A stretch of DNA of 28,071 bases from JAUWQU01 sp964605095 (lineage in GTDB: Bacteria > Planctomycetota > Phycisphaerae > SM23-33), in the NCBI GenBank assembly GCA_964605095.1, contig CAZSBS010000024.1, forward strand, positions 1-28,071, in the 5' to 3' direction. Positions within the stretch are counted from its first letter, which is position 1; each line of letters starts with the position of its first letter. The notes under the pieces are model-generated. The model searched no databases and was not told the origin of the DNA. It saw only the letters and a program-made list of their open reading frames with translations. Below, in pieces: positions 15,801 through 22,792 of the stretch. A program made the translations under genes and the position numbers.

Positions 15801-15926
15801 TGCTGGATCAACATCATCCCCGCCGGGGGCCTGGTGCTGATGCCCGACGCCACCACCAACTGCGAATGCAGCTACCTGATCCAGGCCACCATCGCCTTGC
15901 AGCCGCACGGCGCCTGGCCGAAATAG
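12873..15926 (+). CDS. Secreted PQQ-like propeller protein with internal SAM-methyltransferase domain
   Basis: A very large exported protein of 1017 residues. A signal peptide (MKTLLGLCACLAVCGGNPCLA-DWP) precedes a first set of PQQ/WD-like propeller blades (about 30-430), with repeated units of the type LDTSTGREVWSF and LDVPTGKVLWSN. Residues about 445-590 are a class I methyltransferase fold: motif I VDLACGKGQ (466-474), an acidic motif II end IYAVDSD (D491 expected to hold the SAM ribose), then VTVHLGD and a late strand GGVALIGSAGSA. A second propeller half (about 600-1010) follows, with LHALDAYNGRVLWEFP, LFAMDPNSGKVRWRYD and LALDAKSGKILWRNE. The start at 12873 has AGGAG just upstream; a frame extension to 12687 is rejected. 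It precedes two fucosidase genes and may belong with them. The enzymatic function is unknown: SAM is not expected outside the cytoplasm, so the domain may be a binding relic. Confidence 0.85.
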   Translation: MMDMWMKTLLGLCACLAVCGGNPCLADWPMYRTDAARSGYSPEPLAAELSLAWVHRPSAPPQPAWPKSERVTEDRAFHVVAAAGKVFFGSSADCAIHCLDTSTGREVWSFVTDSPVRHAPALWRSKRAGEDSLRVLATSDDGVLYCLGAGDGKLIWKHLGSPAREMLLGNGRLVSRWCARGGAVIVDDTVYFGAGIWPSDGVILTALDVPTGKVLWSNDQLGGLNIAQPHPGATAQSGISAQGYLAVADGVLIVPTGRAVPAGVSLRDGALRYFRLGSYGKRGGSAVAVIGKYMLNSGWAHNAETGERAFGIPTLASATSDGVILYYGGGKLHAKPLAVPAGGNGPAFNECSVPGEAGGSALIVAGKTAVSGGKGKVVAVDLTASKTIWSAEVDGEALGLAVADGRLLVSTDSGAIYCFASGNGGPPAPTAAGDREPATPFGDNAPYDAAAETILRRTGVTEGYCVDLACGKGQLAYALARRSKLHIYAVDSDPANVAAARKALFAAGLYGTRVTVHLGDPNRTPYPDYFADLAVSAGGLTGPSDPSILSEAGRLLRPCGGVALIGSAGSAKPVCRGPLAGAGQWTHQYHDPANSICGEDQLVRSPLRMLWFDSLDLHFPDRHGRAPAPLFANGRLFTEGVDALHALDAYNGRVLWEFPLPQVLKPYNQEHIMGAAGTGSNFCLGAGGSVFVHTGDRCLRLDQATGRQTAIFNAPPQADGKPGRWGYVAFADGTLFGSLADEQYLVPYRYIKSDMSGMFTESRTLFAMDPNSGKVRWRYDAAKSVRNNTIAIAGGKVFLIDRAQADETANRRGPKTPQPTGVLLALDAKSGKILWRNEKDIYGTMLAVSEAHGVVLMCYQDTPYKLVSELGGRMTALEAATGKRLWDIQVSTASRPLINGRTIYAQPNAWDLLTGRQKTVGDPKAGKETPWAFARSYGCGTISSAPGMLLFRSATLGYRDLLADQPMTNYGGIRPGCWINIIPAGGLVLMPDATTNCECSYLIQATIALQPHGAWPK

Positions 15927-15986
15927 CCGGTTGTATGGCGTCAGAAGCCAAACCCGCGACGCGCGAGAATCTCTGGGAGAGCAAGA

Positions 15987-18218
15987 ATGACGAGCAGAAT
16001 GATAACACTCCATTGCGTTCTTCTCGCAACCGGCGCGTTTGCTGCTGTGCTGTTGGCGGCGAACGCTTCCGTTGCGAGCGCCAACGACGTTTTTTGGCTC
16101 AACAAGCCCGCCGCCGACTGGCAGACGCAGGCGCTTGCCTTGGGCAACGGGCGTTTAGGCTGCCTGGTCTTCGGCGGGATCGAAGAAGAACACATACAGT
16201 TCAACGTCGACAGCTTGTGGACCGGCGATGAGAATCCCGGCGGGGAGTACGAGACTCCCGGCATGGGGTTCTACCAGAACTTCGGCGACCTGTTCATCGA
16301 CTTGGACGCCAAGGCGGACGCGACGAAGTATCACCGCGAGCTCGATATCAGCCGAGCCGTCACGTGCGTCCGTTATGTCCAGGACAGCGTCGAGTTTGTG
16401 CGGGAAACATTCGCCAGCCATCCCGACCAAGTCATCGTTTCGCGGATGACCGCCGGCGCGAAGGGCAAATACTCCGGGCGGGTCCGGCTGGTCGGCGGAC
16501 GCAAGGAGAAGACCTCGGCCGGCAGCAACCGCCTCGTCTTCAGCGGGACGTTGCCCAACTCCATGGAATACGAGGCACTGGTTATCGTCACGGCCGAGGG
16601 CGGAACGGTCAAGCCGGATGGAGACGCCCTGGTTTTCAGCGGCTGCGACAGCCTGACCATTATCCTCGCGGCCGGCACGAGCTACGTCATGGATTACGCC
16701 AGAAAGTGGAAAGGCGAGAACCCTCACGCGCTGGTGACGAAGCAGGCGGAAGCGACCGCGGGGCAGTCCTGGTCCAACCTGCTAGACAGGCACGTTGAGG
16801 ATTACCAGTCGCTGTATGACCGCGTGTCGGTGGATCTCGGCGAGACGCCCGATGCCCAGCTTGCCATGCCGATGGGTGAACGGCTGAAGGCGGCCAGGGC
16901 AGGAAAGCCCGATCCCAACCTGGAAGGGCTCTTGTTCCAGTTTGGGCGTTACTTGCTGATCGGGTCTTCGCGGCCGGGCACGCTGCCGGCCAATCTTCAG
17001 GGGCTGTGGAACCCCGGGAACACGCCGCCGTGGCACTCGGACTATCACAGCAACATCAACCTTCAGGCGAACTACTGGCCCGCCGAGGTGGGTAATCTGT
17101 CGGAGTGCGGCGAGCCCCTGTTCGATCTGTTGACCGCTTCGCTGGTGCCCTTTCGCAAGGCGACGAAGAAGGCCTTCGGCGAGAACATCCGAGGGTTCAC
17201 CATCCGCACGTCGCACAACCCGTTCGGCGGGATGGGCTGGAAATGGAACTTGCCGGCAAGCGCCTGGTATGCCCAGCATTTCTGGGAACACTACGAGTTC
17301 ACCCGCGACAGGAAGTTCCTCGAGTCCGTCGCCTATCCATATCTCAAGGAAGTGTGCCTTTACTGGGAGGATCACCTGAAGCAGTTGCCGGACGGCCGAC
17401 TTGTGGTCCCCAACGGCTGGTCGCCGGAGCACGGCCCAACGGAGGACGGCACGTCGTACGATCAGGAGATCGTCTGGGACCTGCTGGCCAACACGATCGA
17501 GGCGGCGAAGGCGCTCGGCGTCGACGCCGAATACCGAACCAAGCTCTCCGCCATGCGGGACAAGCTGGTCACACCGAAGATCGGCAAGTGGGGCCAACTC
17601 CAGGAATGGATGGAAGACAGGGACGACCCGAAGGATGACCATCGCCACGTCTCTCATCTCTTCGCGGTGTATCCCGGGCGGCAGATATCGCCGGCGGAAA
17701 CTCCGAAGCTTGCCGAGGCGGCGAAGGTATCCCTTAACGCCAGAGGCGACGGCGGGTGCGGCTGGACCAGGGCATGGAAGATCGCCCTCTGGGCGCGCCT
17801 GTATGACGGAAACCGCGCGCACAAGCTGCTGACCGACATGGTGACGCACAATTTCCACGACAACCTGTTTGACCACATCCGCGATTCGGGTGGCCCGTTC
17901 CAGATCGATGGCAACTTCGGCTACAGCGCCGGCCTGGCGGAGATGCTGCTCCAATCCCATGCCGGGACCATCGACCTGCTGCCCGCCCTGCCGGATGCCT
18001 GGGCGACGGGCTCCGTCAAAGGCCTGCGGGCACGCGGCGGATTCGGCGTGGACATGAGCTGGAAAGACGGCAAGCTCGTCTCAGCCACCATACGCAGCCT
18101 CGGCGGCTCCGATTGTACGGTGCGATATAATGGCAAGGCCGTGAAACTGAACGTCAAAAAGAGAACCGAAGTGAAACTCTCCGGAAAGGACACGCTGAGC
18201 ATACGTCCAATTCAATAG
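15987..18218 (+). CDS. Alpha-L-fucosidase, glycoside hydrolase family 95
   Basis: An exported GH95 enzyme of 743 residues that hydrolyses terminal alpha-L-fucose (some members take alpha-L-galactose), by inversion. The signal peptide is HCVLLATGAFAAVLLAANASVASA. An N-terminal beta-sandwich (about 35-280) contains LPLGNG-like ALGNGRLGCLVFGG and NVDSLWTGDENPGGEY. The (alpha/alpha)6 barrel carries SNINLQANYWPAE (N356 and N358), NGWSPEHGPTEDGTSYDQE (E481) and FQIDGNFGYSAGLAEMLLQSH (D641). These correspond to the two catalytic Asn, the Glu and the Asp known from Bifidobacterium AfcA, so the active site looks intact. A C-terminal beta domain ends the protein. GGGAG precedes the ATG. GH29 follows after only 6 bases, so the two fucosidases are cotranscribed. 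Confidence 0.93.
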   Translation: MTSRMITLHCVLLATGAFAAVLLAANASVASANDVFWLNKPAADWQTQALALGNGRLGCLVFGGIEEEHIQFNVDSLWTGDENPGGEYETPGMGFYQNFGDLFIDLDAKADATKYHRELDISRAVTCVRYVQDSVEFVRETFASHPDQVIVSRMTAGAKGKYSGRVRLVGGRKEKTSAGSNRLVFSGTLPNSMEYEALVIVTAEGGTVKPDGDALVFSGCDSLTIILAAGTSYVMDYARKWKGENPHALVTKQAEATAGQSWSNLLDRHVEDYQSLYDRVSVDLGETPDAQLAMPMGERLKAARAGKPDPNLEGLLFQFGRYLLIGSSRPGTLPANLQGLWNPGNTPPWHSDYHSNINLQANYWPAEVGNLSECGEPLFDLLTASLVPFRKATKKAFGENIRGFTIRTSHNPFGGMGWKWNLPASAWYAQHFWEHYEFTRDRKFLESVAYPYLKEVCLYWEDHLKQLPDGRLVVPNGWSPEHGPTEDGTSYDQEIVWDLLANTIEAAKALGVDAEYRTKLSAMRDKLVTPKIGKWGQLQEWMEDRDDPKDDHRHVSHLFAVYPGRQISPAETPKLAEAAKVSLNARGDGGCGWTRAWKIALWARLYDGNRAHKLLTDMVTHNFHDNLFDHIRDSGGPFQIDGNFGYSAGLAEMLLQSHAGTIDLLPALPDAWATGSVKGLRARGGFGVDMSWKDGKLVSATIRSLGGSDCTVRYNGKAVKLNVKKRTEVKLSGKDTLSIRPIQ

Positions 18219-18224
18219 GAAGGA

Positions 18225-19709
18225 ATGACCGTGATCACACGACGAGACTTCATCAAGCGGGCCGGTGGCGCGGCGTTTGCGAGGGCGATGCTGGGCACGG
18301 GGCATTGTTTCGGCGCCGACAACGCCAAAGCCGAGACCAACTCGCCGCGACTGACTATGCCCACGCCGGCGCAGGTCGCCTGGCAGGACTGCGAGATCGG
18401 GCTGATCTACCACTTCGACATTTCGGTGGCGGCCGGCAGCGGAATGTGGAATAACGCCGCGCGTAAGACATTCGATCCCAACCTGTACCAGCCCGCAAAG
18501 CTGGACACCGACCAGTGGATCGAGGCCGCCAAGGCCTGCGGTGCCCGCTACGCCGTGTTCACAGCCACGCACTTCGACGGGTTTATGCAGTGGCAGTCCG
18601 ACGCGTATCCCTACGGCCTCAAGCAGACGACCTGGCGCGACGGCAAGGGCGACATCGTGGCCGACTTCGTCGCCTCGTGCCGAAAGGCCGGCATCAAGCC
18701 GGGCATCTACTTCGGCGTCCATAGAAACGTCTATCAGAAAGTCTGGGGGCACTACGCGGACTGGGGCGCCGGCCGCGACACCGACGCCCAGAAAAAGTTC
18801 AACGCCATTGCCGAAAAGCAGATGACCGAGCTGTGCTCGCGGTACGGGCCGCTGATCGAGATATGGTTCGACGCCGGCACAAAGACACCCGCCGAGGGCG
18901 GGCCGGACATGCTGCCGATATTCGAGAAATACCAGCCGGACGGACTGTTCTACTCAAGCACCCAGCGGTCGGACCACCGTTGGATCGGCAACGAGGCCGG
19001 CTACGCGGGCTATCCCTGCTGGGCCACCATGCCGCGAGAAGGCAAGGACGGCCCGGTCTCGCACAACACGCCGCTCTGGAAGAAGCTTCTGCCAACCGGT
19101 GACAACGATGGCATCGTCTGGTCGCCCGCCATGGTGGACACGACGCTGAGGAACGTTGGGGCCCACGACTGGATGTGGTCAGCCAACCACGATGACACCG
19201 TCCTGCCGGTCAAAGACCTTGTGAAGATGTACCTGGAGTCGGTCGGGCGAAACAGCAACCTCGTCCTCGGCGAAGTGATCACCCCCGACGGGCTCGTGCC
19301 GGAAGGCGATATCAAGCGCCTCGCGGAGTTCGGCAGCGAGTTCAAACGCCGCTGGGGAAAGAGCGTCGCCGAGAAATCCGCCGCGGGCAAGACGCTGGAG
19401 CTCAAGCTCCCCGCGGCCGGCAAGATCGACAGCGTCGTGATCATGGAAGACATCGCCCAGGGCGAGCGAATCCAGAGCTACACGCTGGAGGGCTTGGCGG
19501 GCGGCTTGTGGAAGCAGCTCTGCAAAGGCCAGTCCATCGGGCACAAGCGCATCGAGTGCTTCCCGGCGGTCGAAATCTCGGCTGTCCGACTGACGGTTGA
19601 CAAGTGCAAGGCCGAGCCGCAGATCCGCAAACTCGCCGCGTTTGGACCCGGCAAAGGCGACTTGCCATCGGTCGGTGGCATCGCGCGAATACTGTTGCCC
19701 CAAGCTTAG
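18225..19709 (+). CDS. Alpha-L-fucosidase, glycoside hydrolase family 29
   Basis: A Tat-exported GH29-type enzyme of 494 residues (TRRDFIKRAGGAAFARAM). The catalytic barrel shows VFTATHFDGFMQWQS (family KHHDGF), WRDGKGDIVADFV, AGIKPGIYFG and the nucleophile segment LIEIWFDAG (D216). WIGNEAG (E257, 41 residues later) is placed like the acid/base Glu of GH29-B enzymes, so alpha-1,3/1,4-fucoside specificity is a reasonable guess. Unusual points: the first strand reads IYHFDI instead of the common HWG/HFG form, and PAMVD replaces the usual PAExD. A C-terminal beta domain from about 380 is like a discoidin/F5-8C module. The ATG at 18225 sits right on AGGA; a GTG at 18231 has better spacing from it and may be the true start. 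It is transcribed with GH95 upstream. Confidence 0.87.
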   Translation: MTVITRRDFIKRAGGAAFARAMLGTGHCFGADNAKAETNSPRLTMPTPAQVAWQDCEIGLIYHFDISVAAGSGMWNNAARKTFDPNLYQPAKLDTDQWIEAAKACGARYAVFTATHFDGFMQWQSDAYPYGLKQTTWRDGKGDIVADFVASCRKAGIKPGIYFGVHRNVYQKVWGHYADWGAGRDTDAQKKFNAIAEKQMTELCSRYGPLIEIWFDAGTKTPAEGGPDMLPIFEKYQPDGLFYSSTQRSDHRWIGNEAGYAGYPCWATMPREGKDGPVSHNTPLWKKLLPTGDNDGIVWSPAMVDTTLRNVGAHDWMWSANHDDTVLPVKDLVKMYLESVGRNSNLVLGEVITPDGLVPEGDIKRLAEFGSEFKRRWGKSVAEKSAAGKTLELKLPAAGKIDSVVIMEDIAQGERIQSYTLEGLAGGLWKQLCKGQSIGHKRIECFPAVEISAVRLTVDKCKAEPQIRKLAAFGPGKGDLPSVGGIARILLPQA

Positions 19710-19767
19710 ACGCCGGTACAGTAGTGACTCATACCGAATAACCATGCCGTAAATACAGGAGCGACGC

Positions 19768-21225
19768 ATGAGCGCGATTGTCATTGGCAAGAACGAGTTC
19801 GTTGACAAGGTCTACGCCTGCTGGCTGGGCAAGAACATCGGCGGTACGCTGGGGGCGCCGTGGGAGTGCCACAAGTACGCGCACAACCTTGATTTCTACA
19901 CCCCCGTGCCGGAGAAGGCTGCCGCCAACGACGACTTGGACCTGCAACTTATCTGGCTCAAGATGCTGCAAGACACCGGCCTGGATCCGTCGGTCCGCAC
20001 GTTTGCCGAGTATTGGAGCCGCCACGCCGCGAGTTACCCGTGGAACGAGTATGGCTTCTTCATGCGGAACTTCTCGCGCGGGTTGCGGCCGCCGGTGGCG
20101 GGTTGTTTCGAGAACTACTTTGTCGACGAGATGGGCTCGCCGATCCGCAGCGAAATATGGGCGGTGCTGCATCCTGCCGACCCGCAGACAGCCGCCCGCA
20201 TGGCGTGGAAGGACTCCTGCGTCGACCACGCCGGTGGCGAAGGTATGTGGGGCGAGATGTTCTGGGCCGCGGTGGAATCGGCGGCGTTCGTCGAGAAGGA
20301 CCCGCTGACGTTGATCGACATCGGCCTGTCGATGATTCCCATCGCCAGTCACGTCGGCCGGAGCATTCGCGAGGCCGTCTGGTGCCACCAGGCCGGCAAG
20401 ACATGGGGCCAGGCCCGCGAACGTATCGCCACGCGGTTTGGCCACCTTCAGTCCTGCAACGCGATCCCGAATCACGGGTTCACCATCATCGGCTGGCAGT
20501 ACGGTAAGGACTTCGGCGACTGCCTCTGCAAGGCGGTCAACTGCGGTTATGACACCGACTGCACGGGTGCGACACTGGGCTCATTGCTGGGCATTATCGG
20601 CGGCATGGGGGCGATCCCAGAGAGATGGCGGAGGCCTGTCGGCAACGAGATTGTACTGCACGAATTCACGCGCGGTCTGAATGCCCCCAAAACGATTGAC
20701 GAGTTGACGCGGCAGAGCGTCGAGCTTGCGTACAAGGCGGCCGCCGCCAAGAGCGACGTGGCGTTTGCGGACAAGACGCAGTTGCCGGCCGATCTGCGGT
20801 CGCGCCTTTACCGCAACGAGTTGGCGCTGGTGACGCGGGCACTGGATGTGCATAGTGCCGTCGAGCTCGTAGGTGGCAGCGAAGTGGCGCTGCATTACAA
20901 CGGCGAGCCAGTCATCAGGCCGGGCGTGGCGAAGGTGGTCGGCGTCAGCGTTGGCGGGCTGGACAAGGGCGCCGACGGCAAGACAGTGCGGATGACCGTG
21001 CCGGCCGGGTGGTCGTGCCAAGACTTGGGCGGCGGCAGATTCAGCATCCAATGCGACGGCGCAATCGCCGACCAGAACACGCTGAATGTGGAGGTTGGCG
21101 GCCTGGGCACGGCCGGGTTCACGATTCTTGGCCCGGGTGCTGCCAAAGGCTTCGCCGCCGGGGACAATGTTCAGACGTGTCCGGCGTGCCATGCCCGCAT
21201 CGAAGCGTGCATCTGCGGCAAATAG
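19768..21225 (+). CDS. ADP-ribosylglycohydrolase-fold protein with C-terminal Cys cluster
   Basis: A 485-residue protein without a signal peptide, hence cytosolic. The first 340 residues follow the DraG/ADP-ribosylglycohydrolase family: KVYACWLGKNIGGTLGAPWE, then the acidic NDDLDLQLIWLKML (about 54-67), and GYDTDCTGATLGSLLGIIGG (260-279), matching the metal- and ribose-binding Asp clusters. The rest (about 370-465) is a beta-rich domain, and the last 15 residues hold CPACHARIEACIC (C471, C474, C481, C483), a possible zinc knuckle. AGGAG precedes the ATG. Members of this fold are frequent in glycoside-hydrolase loci of planctomycetes and Bacteroidetes; there they may hydrolyse N- or O-glycosidic bonds of sugars rather than remove ADP-ribose. 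The placement 58 bases after GH29 supports such a role. The substrate is unknown. Confidence 0.82.
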   Translation: MSAIVIGKNEFVDKVYACWLGKNIGGTLGAPWECHKYAHNLDFYTPVPEKAAANDDLDLQLIWLKMLQDTGLDPSVRTFAEYWSRHAASYPWNEYGFFMRNFSRGLRPPVAGCFENYFVDEMGSPIRSEIWAVLHPADPQTAARMAWKDSCVDHAGGEGMWGEMFWAAVESAAFVEKDPLTLIDIGLSMIPIASHVGRSIREAVWCHQAGKTWGQARERIATRFGHLQSCNAIPNHGFTIIGWQYGKDFGDCLCKAVNCGYDTDCTGATLGSLLGIIGGMGAIPERWRRPVGNEIVLHEFTRGLNAPKTIDELTRQSVELAYKAAAAKSDVAFADKTQLPADLRSRLYRNELALVTRALDVHSAVELVGGSEVALHYNGEPVIRPGVAKVVGVSVGGLDKGADGKTVRMTVPAGWSCQDLGGGRFSIQCDGAIADQNTLNVEVGGLGTAGFTILGPGAAKGFAAGDNVQTCPACHARIEACICGK

Positions 21226-21348
21226 GCGCATGGCACGCATATCCTCACGACTACCTCCGCCGATCTTGCTGTTGTGCCGCGTTTCATCCGACCCGCCCGC
21301 GGCCATGGATAGCCTTCCCGCCATCGGGCAGAAGAAGTGGAGAAGTGC

Positions 21349-21376
21349 TTGCCGGTGTTGAGATCGGCGGTAGAAT
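21349..21376 (+). promoter_or_regulatory. Candidate promoter of the phosphatase-family lipoprotein gene
   Basis: TTGCCG (21349-21354), a 16-base spacer and TAGAAT (21371-21376). It lies about 90 bases before the ATG of the lipoprotein gene, in a 238-base gap after the ADP-ribosylglycohydrolase-like gene. Confidence 0.4.
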
Positions 21377-21448
21377 CGTCAAAAAAGCCGATCGTCATCC
21401 CGATGCATCGGGGCCGGGATCGGCCTGAGGCCATCCGGTAAATACCGG
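21362..21448. repeat. Cluster of five short palindromes before the lipoprotein gene
   Basis: In 87 bases there are GATCGGC/GCCGATC (21362-21368 with 21387-21393), the perfect palindrome CCCGATGCATCGGG (21399-21412), GGCCG-GGAT-CGGCC (21412-21425), GGCCT-G-AGGCC (21422-21432) and CCGGT-AAAT-ACCGG (21435-21448). An A6 run lies in the first loop. The CCCGATG...CATCGGG unit also occurs at 22480 and in rnpB. The last hairpin is only 15 bases before the start codon and could touch ribosome access. Confidence 0.6.
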
Positions 21449-21463
21449 TCTGCAGGAGGCAAC

Positions 21464-22348
21464 ATGAAGAAGACATACTTCCTGGTACTAACAACCTTGG
21501 TGTTGTTGGCGGCCGGCTGCCAGACGATTCACGGGGAAGGCGGAAGGCCCCTCGATATTCGGGCCATGACGTTCAACATTCGCAACGGGCTTGCTCAAGA
21601 TGGTGAAAACCATTGGCGTAATCGCAAGCAGCTCGTTTGTGACGTCATCCGTCAATGTTCACCGGATGTGCTCGGGCTGCAGGAGGCCTTCCGCTTCCAG
21701 TTGGATGAGTTCAACCAGCGCCTGCCGGAATACGGTGAGATCGGAACCGGGCGAGACGGCGGCACCAAGGGGGAATACTCAGCCATTCTCTATCGCAAGG
21801 ATCGCTTCGAAGTGGGCGAGTCCGGAACCTTCTGGCTCTCGGATACACCGACGACACCATCCGCGCATTGGGGCAACAATTGTCTTCGCATCTGCACCTG
21901 GGCCCGCCTTACCGACAAGAACTCGCGGCGATCCTTCTATATCTACAACACGCACCTCGATCACCAGTCTCAACCGGCACGGGAGAAGGGTGTGCGGTTG
22001 ATCATGCAATACATGCAGAAGCGAATGCATCAGGATCCGGCCGTCCTGATGGGAGACTTCAATTCCGGCGAGAATAATCCCGTCATTGGGTATCTGAAGG
22101 GGACGGGGAAATTCGCGGATCCCTCCACCGCCCCGATGGTTGATTCGTTTCGTATTCTTTACCCGGACACGAAAGTCGCGGGAACGTCTAATAGTGGGTT
22201 CCAAGGACGCTCGGATGGGCCGAAGATCGACTACATATTTGTCACGCCGGATACTCGTACGGTCGAAGCGGCCATAGTGAGAACCAACCGAGAGGGCCGC
22301 TATCCCTCCGATCACTTCCCGGTGACGGCCCAATTGCGCTTTGAGTAG
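21464..22348 (+). CDS. Endonuclease/exonuclease/phosphatase-family lipoprotein
   Basis: A 294-residue exported lipoprotein of the DNase I/sphingomyelinase-like superfamily. The signal peptide ends in the lipobox LLAAGC, so Cys19 would carry lipid. The catalytic blocks are all visible: MTFNIRNG, PDVLGLQEAF (metal Glu), YNTHLDHQS (His), LMGDFNSGENNP (Asp-x-Asn), PKIDYIFV and PSDHFPVTAQL (Asp-His pair). Proteins of this type cleave phosphodiester or phosphomonoester bonds in nucleic acids, inositol phosphates or phospholipids; which one cannot be told. GGAGG precedes the ATG. Its base composition is visibly less GC-rich than its neighbours (for example around 22141-22200), which may mean a different origin. 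It has its own candidate promoter and may not belong to the fucosidase operon. Confidence 0.88.
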   Translation: MKKTYFLVLTTLVLLAAGCQTIHGEGGRPLDIRAMTFNIRNGLAQDGENHWRNRKQLVCDVIRQCSPDVLGLQEAFRFQLDEFNQRLPEYGEIGTGRDGGTKGEYSAILYRKDRFEVGESGTFWLSDTPTTPSAHWGNNCLRICTWARLTDKNSRRSFYIYNTHLDHQSQPAREKGVRLIMQYMQKRMHQDPAVLMGDFNSGENNPVIGYLKGTGKFADPSTAPMVDSFRILYPDTKVAGTSNSGFQGRSDGPKIDYIFVTPDTRTVEAAIVRTNREGRYPSDHFPVTAQLRFE

Positions 22349-22432
22349 CCGAGTGAAAACAGGGACGCTGTGAAAACGAGAAAAGGCACTTTAATAGGTG
22401 ACTATCCTCTATTGCCCGTCAATGGCAAGCAA

Positions 22433-22479
22433 GGCGGAAGGCAGAAGGCGGAAGGCGGAAGTCTCAAGTCTGAAGTCTG
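22433..22479. repeat. Heptamer tandem repeat array
   Basis: The units GGCGGAA, GGCAGAA, GGCGGAA, GGCGGAA, GTCTCAA, GTCTGAA and GTCTG run in strict 7-base register. The unit changes from GGCGGAA to GTCTSAA halfway while the period is kept. Confidence 0.7.
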
Positions 22480-22497
22480 TCCCGATGTACATCGGGA
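22480..22497. repeat. 18-bp perfect palindrome TCCCGATG-TA-CATCGGGA
   Basis: The same module as 379-396 inside rnpB (centre GA instead of TA) and, without the two centre bases, as 21399-21412. It directly follows the heptamer array. Confidence 0.7.
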
Positions 22498-22683
22498 GAC
22501 ACCATCCCGAGCCGGCTGGGATCGGGGCGAAATCCGCAACTCACCCTCGGGGTGTCCAGGTTATCCGGGTTTGTGGTCGCAAGTGGGTGGAGGCACCCTC
22601 ACCCGGCCCTTCGGGCCACCCTCCCCCTAAGAGGGGTGTGGCGCCGCGATGTGTTTTTGAGCGCCAAACGAGCGTGCAAGAGG

Positions 22684-22719
22684 CGCCCGCCCCCCGCCAG
22701 GGATAGGCAATTACCATCC
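22684..22719 (+). repeat. 36-base dispersed repeat, copy B (intergenic)
   Basis: Matches 12616-12651 at 33 of 36 positions in the same orientation. Here it is not part of any gene. Confidence 0.75.
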
Positions 22720-22792
22720 ACCCGGCCGGGGGATGCAATAATCCGCACCGCCAACCGTTATTAAAGGGCAGGAGGGGAAGGAATCGTGCGCT

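Larger units (their letters stand above)
22349..22792. other. 444-base repeat-rich gap
   Basis: No credible gene. From left to right it contains heptamer repeats (22433-22479), an 18-bp perfect palindrome (22480-22497), an ATCCC...GGGAT hairpin with AGCCGGCT in its loop (22505-22523), and a Pro-codon-like repetitive stretch around CCCGGCCCTTCGGGCC (22602-22617). Copy B of the 36-base dispersed repeat (22684-22719) and CCGGCCGG (22723-22730) follow. The gap seems to be a landing zone for dispersed short repeats. GGAGGGGAAGGA at its end serves the next gene. Confidence 0.7.

Noticed and set aside
14264..16231. Overlapping plus-strand open frame of 655 codons, and a 535-codon minus-strand frame at 13821-15428
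   Set aside because: Arg/Gln/Gly-rich out-of-frame translations of the propeller/methyltransferase gene, without domains or a ribosome-binding site.
22433..22479. CRISPR array
   Set aside because: The repeats are contiguous 7-mers without spacers, and no cas genes are in the window.
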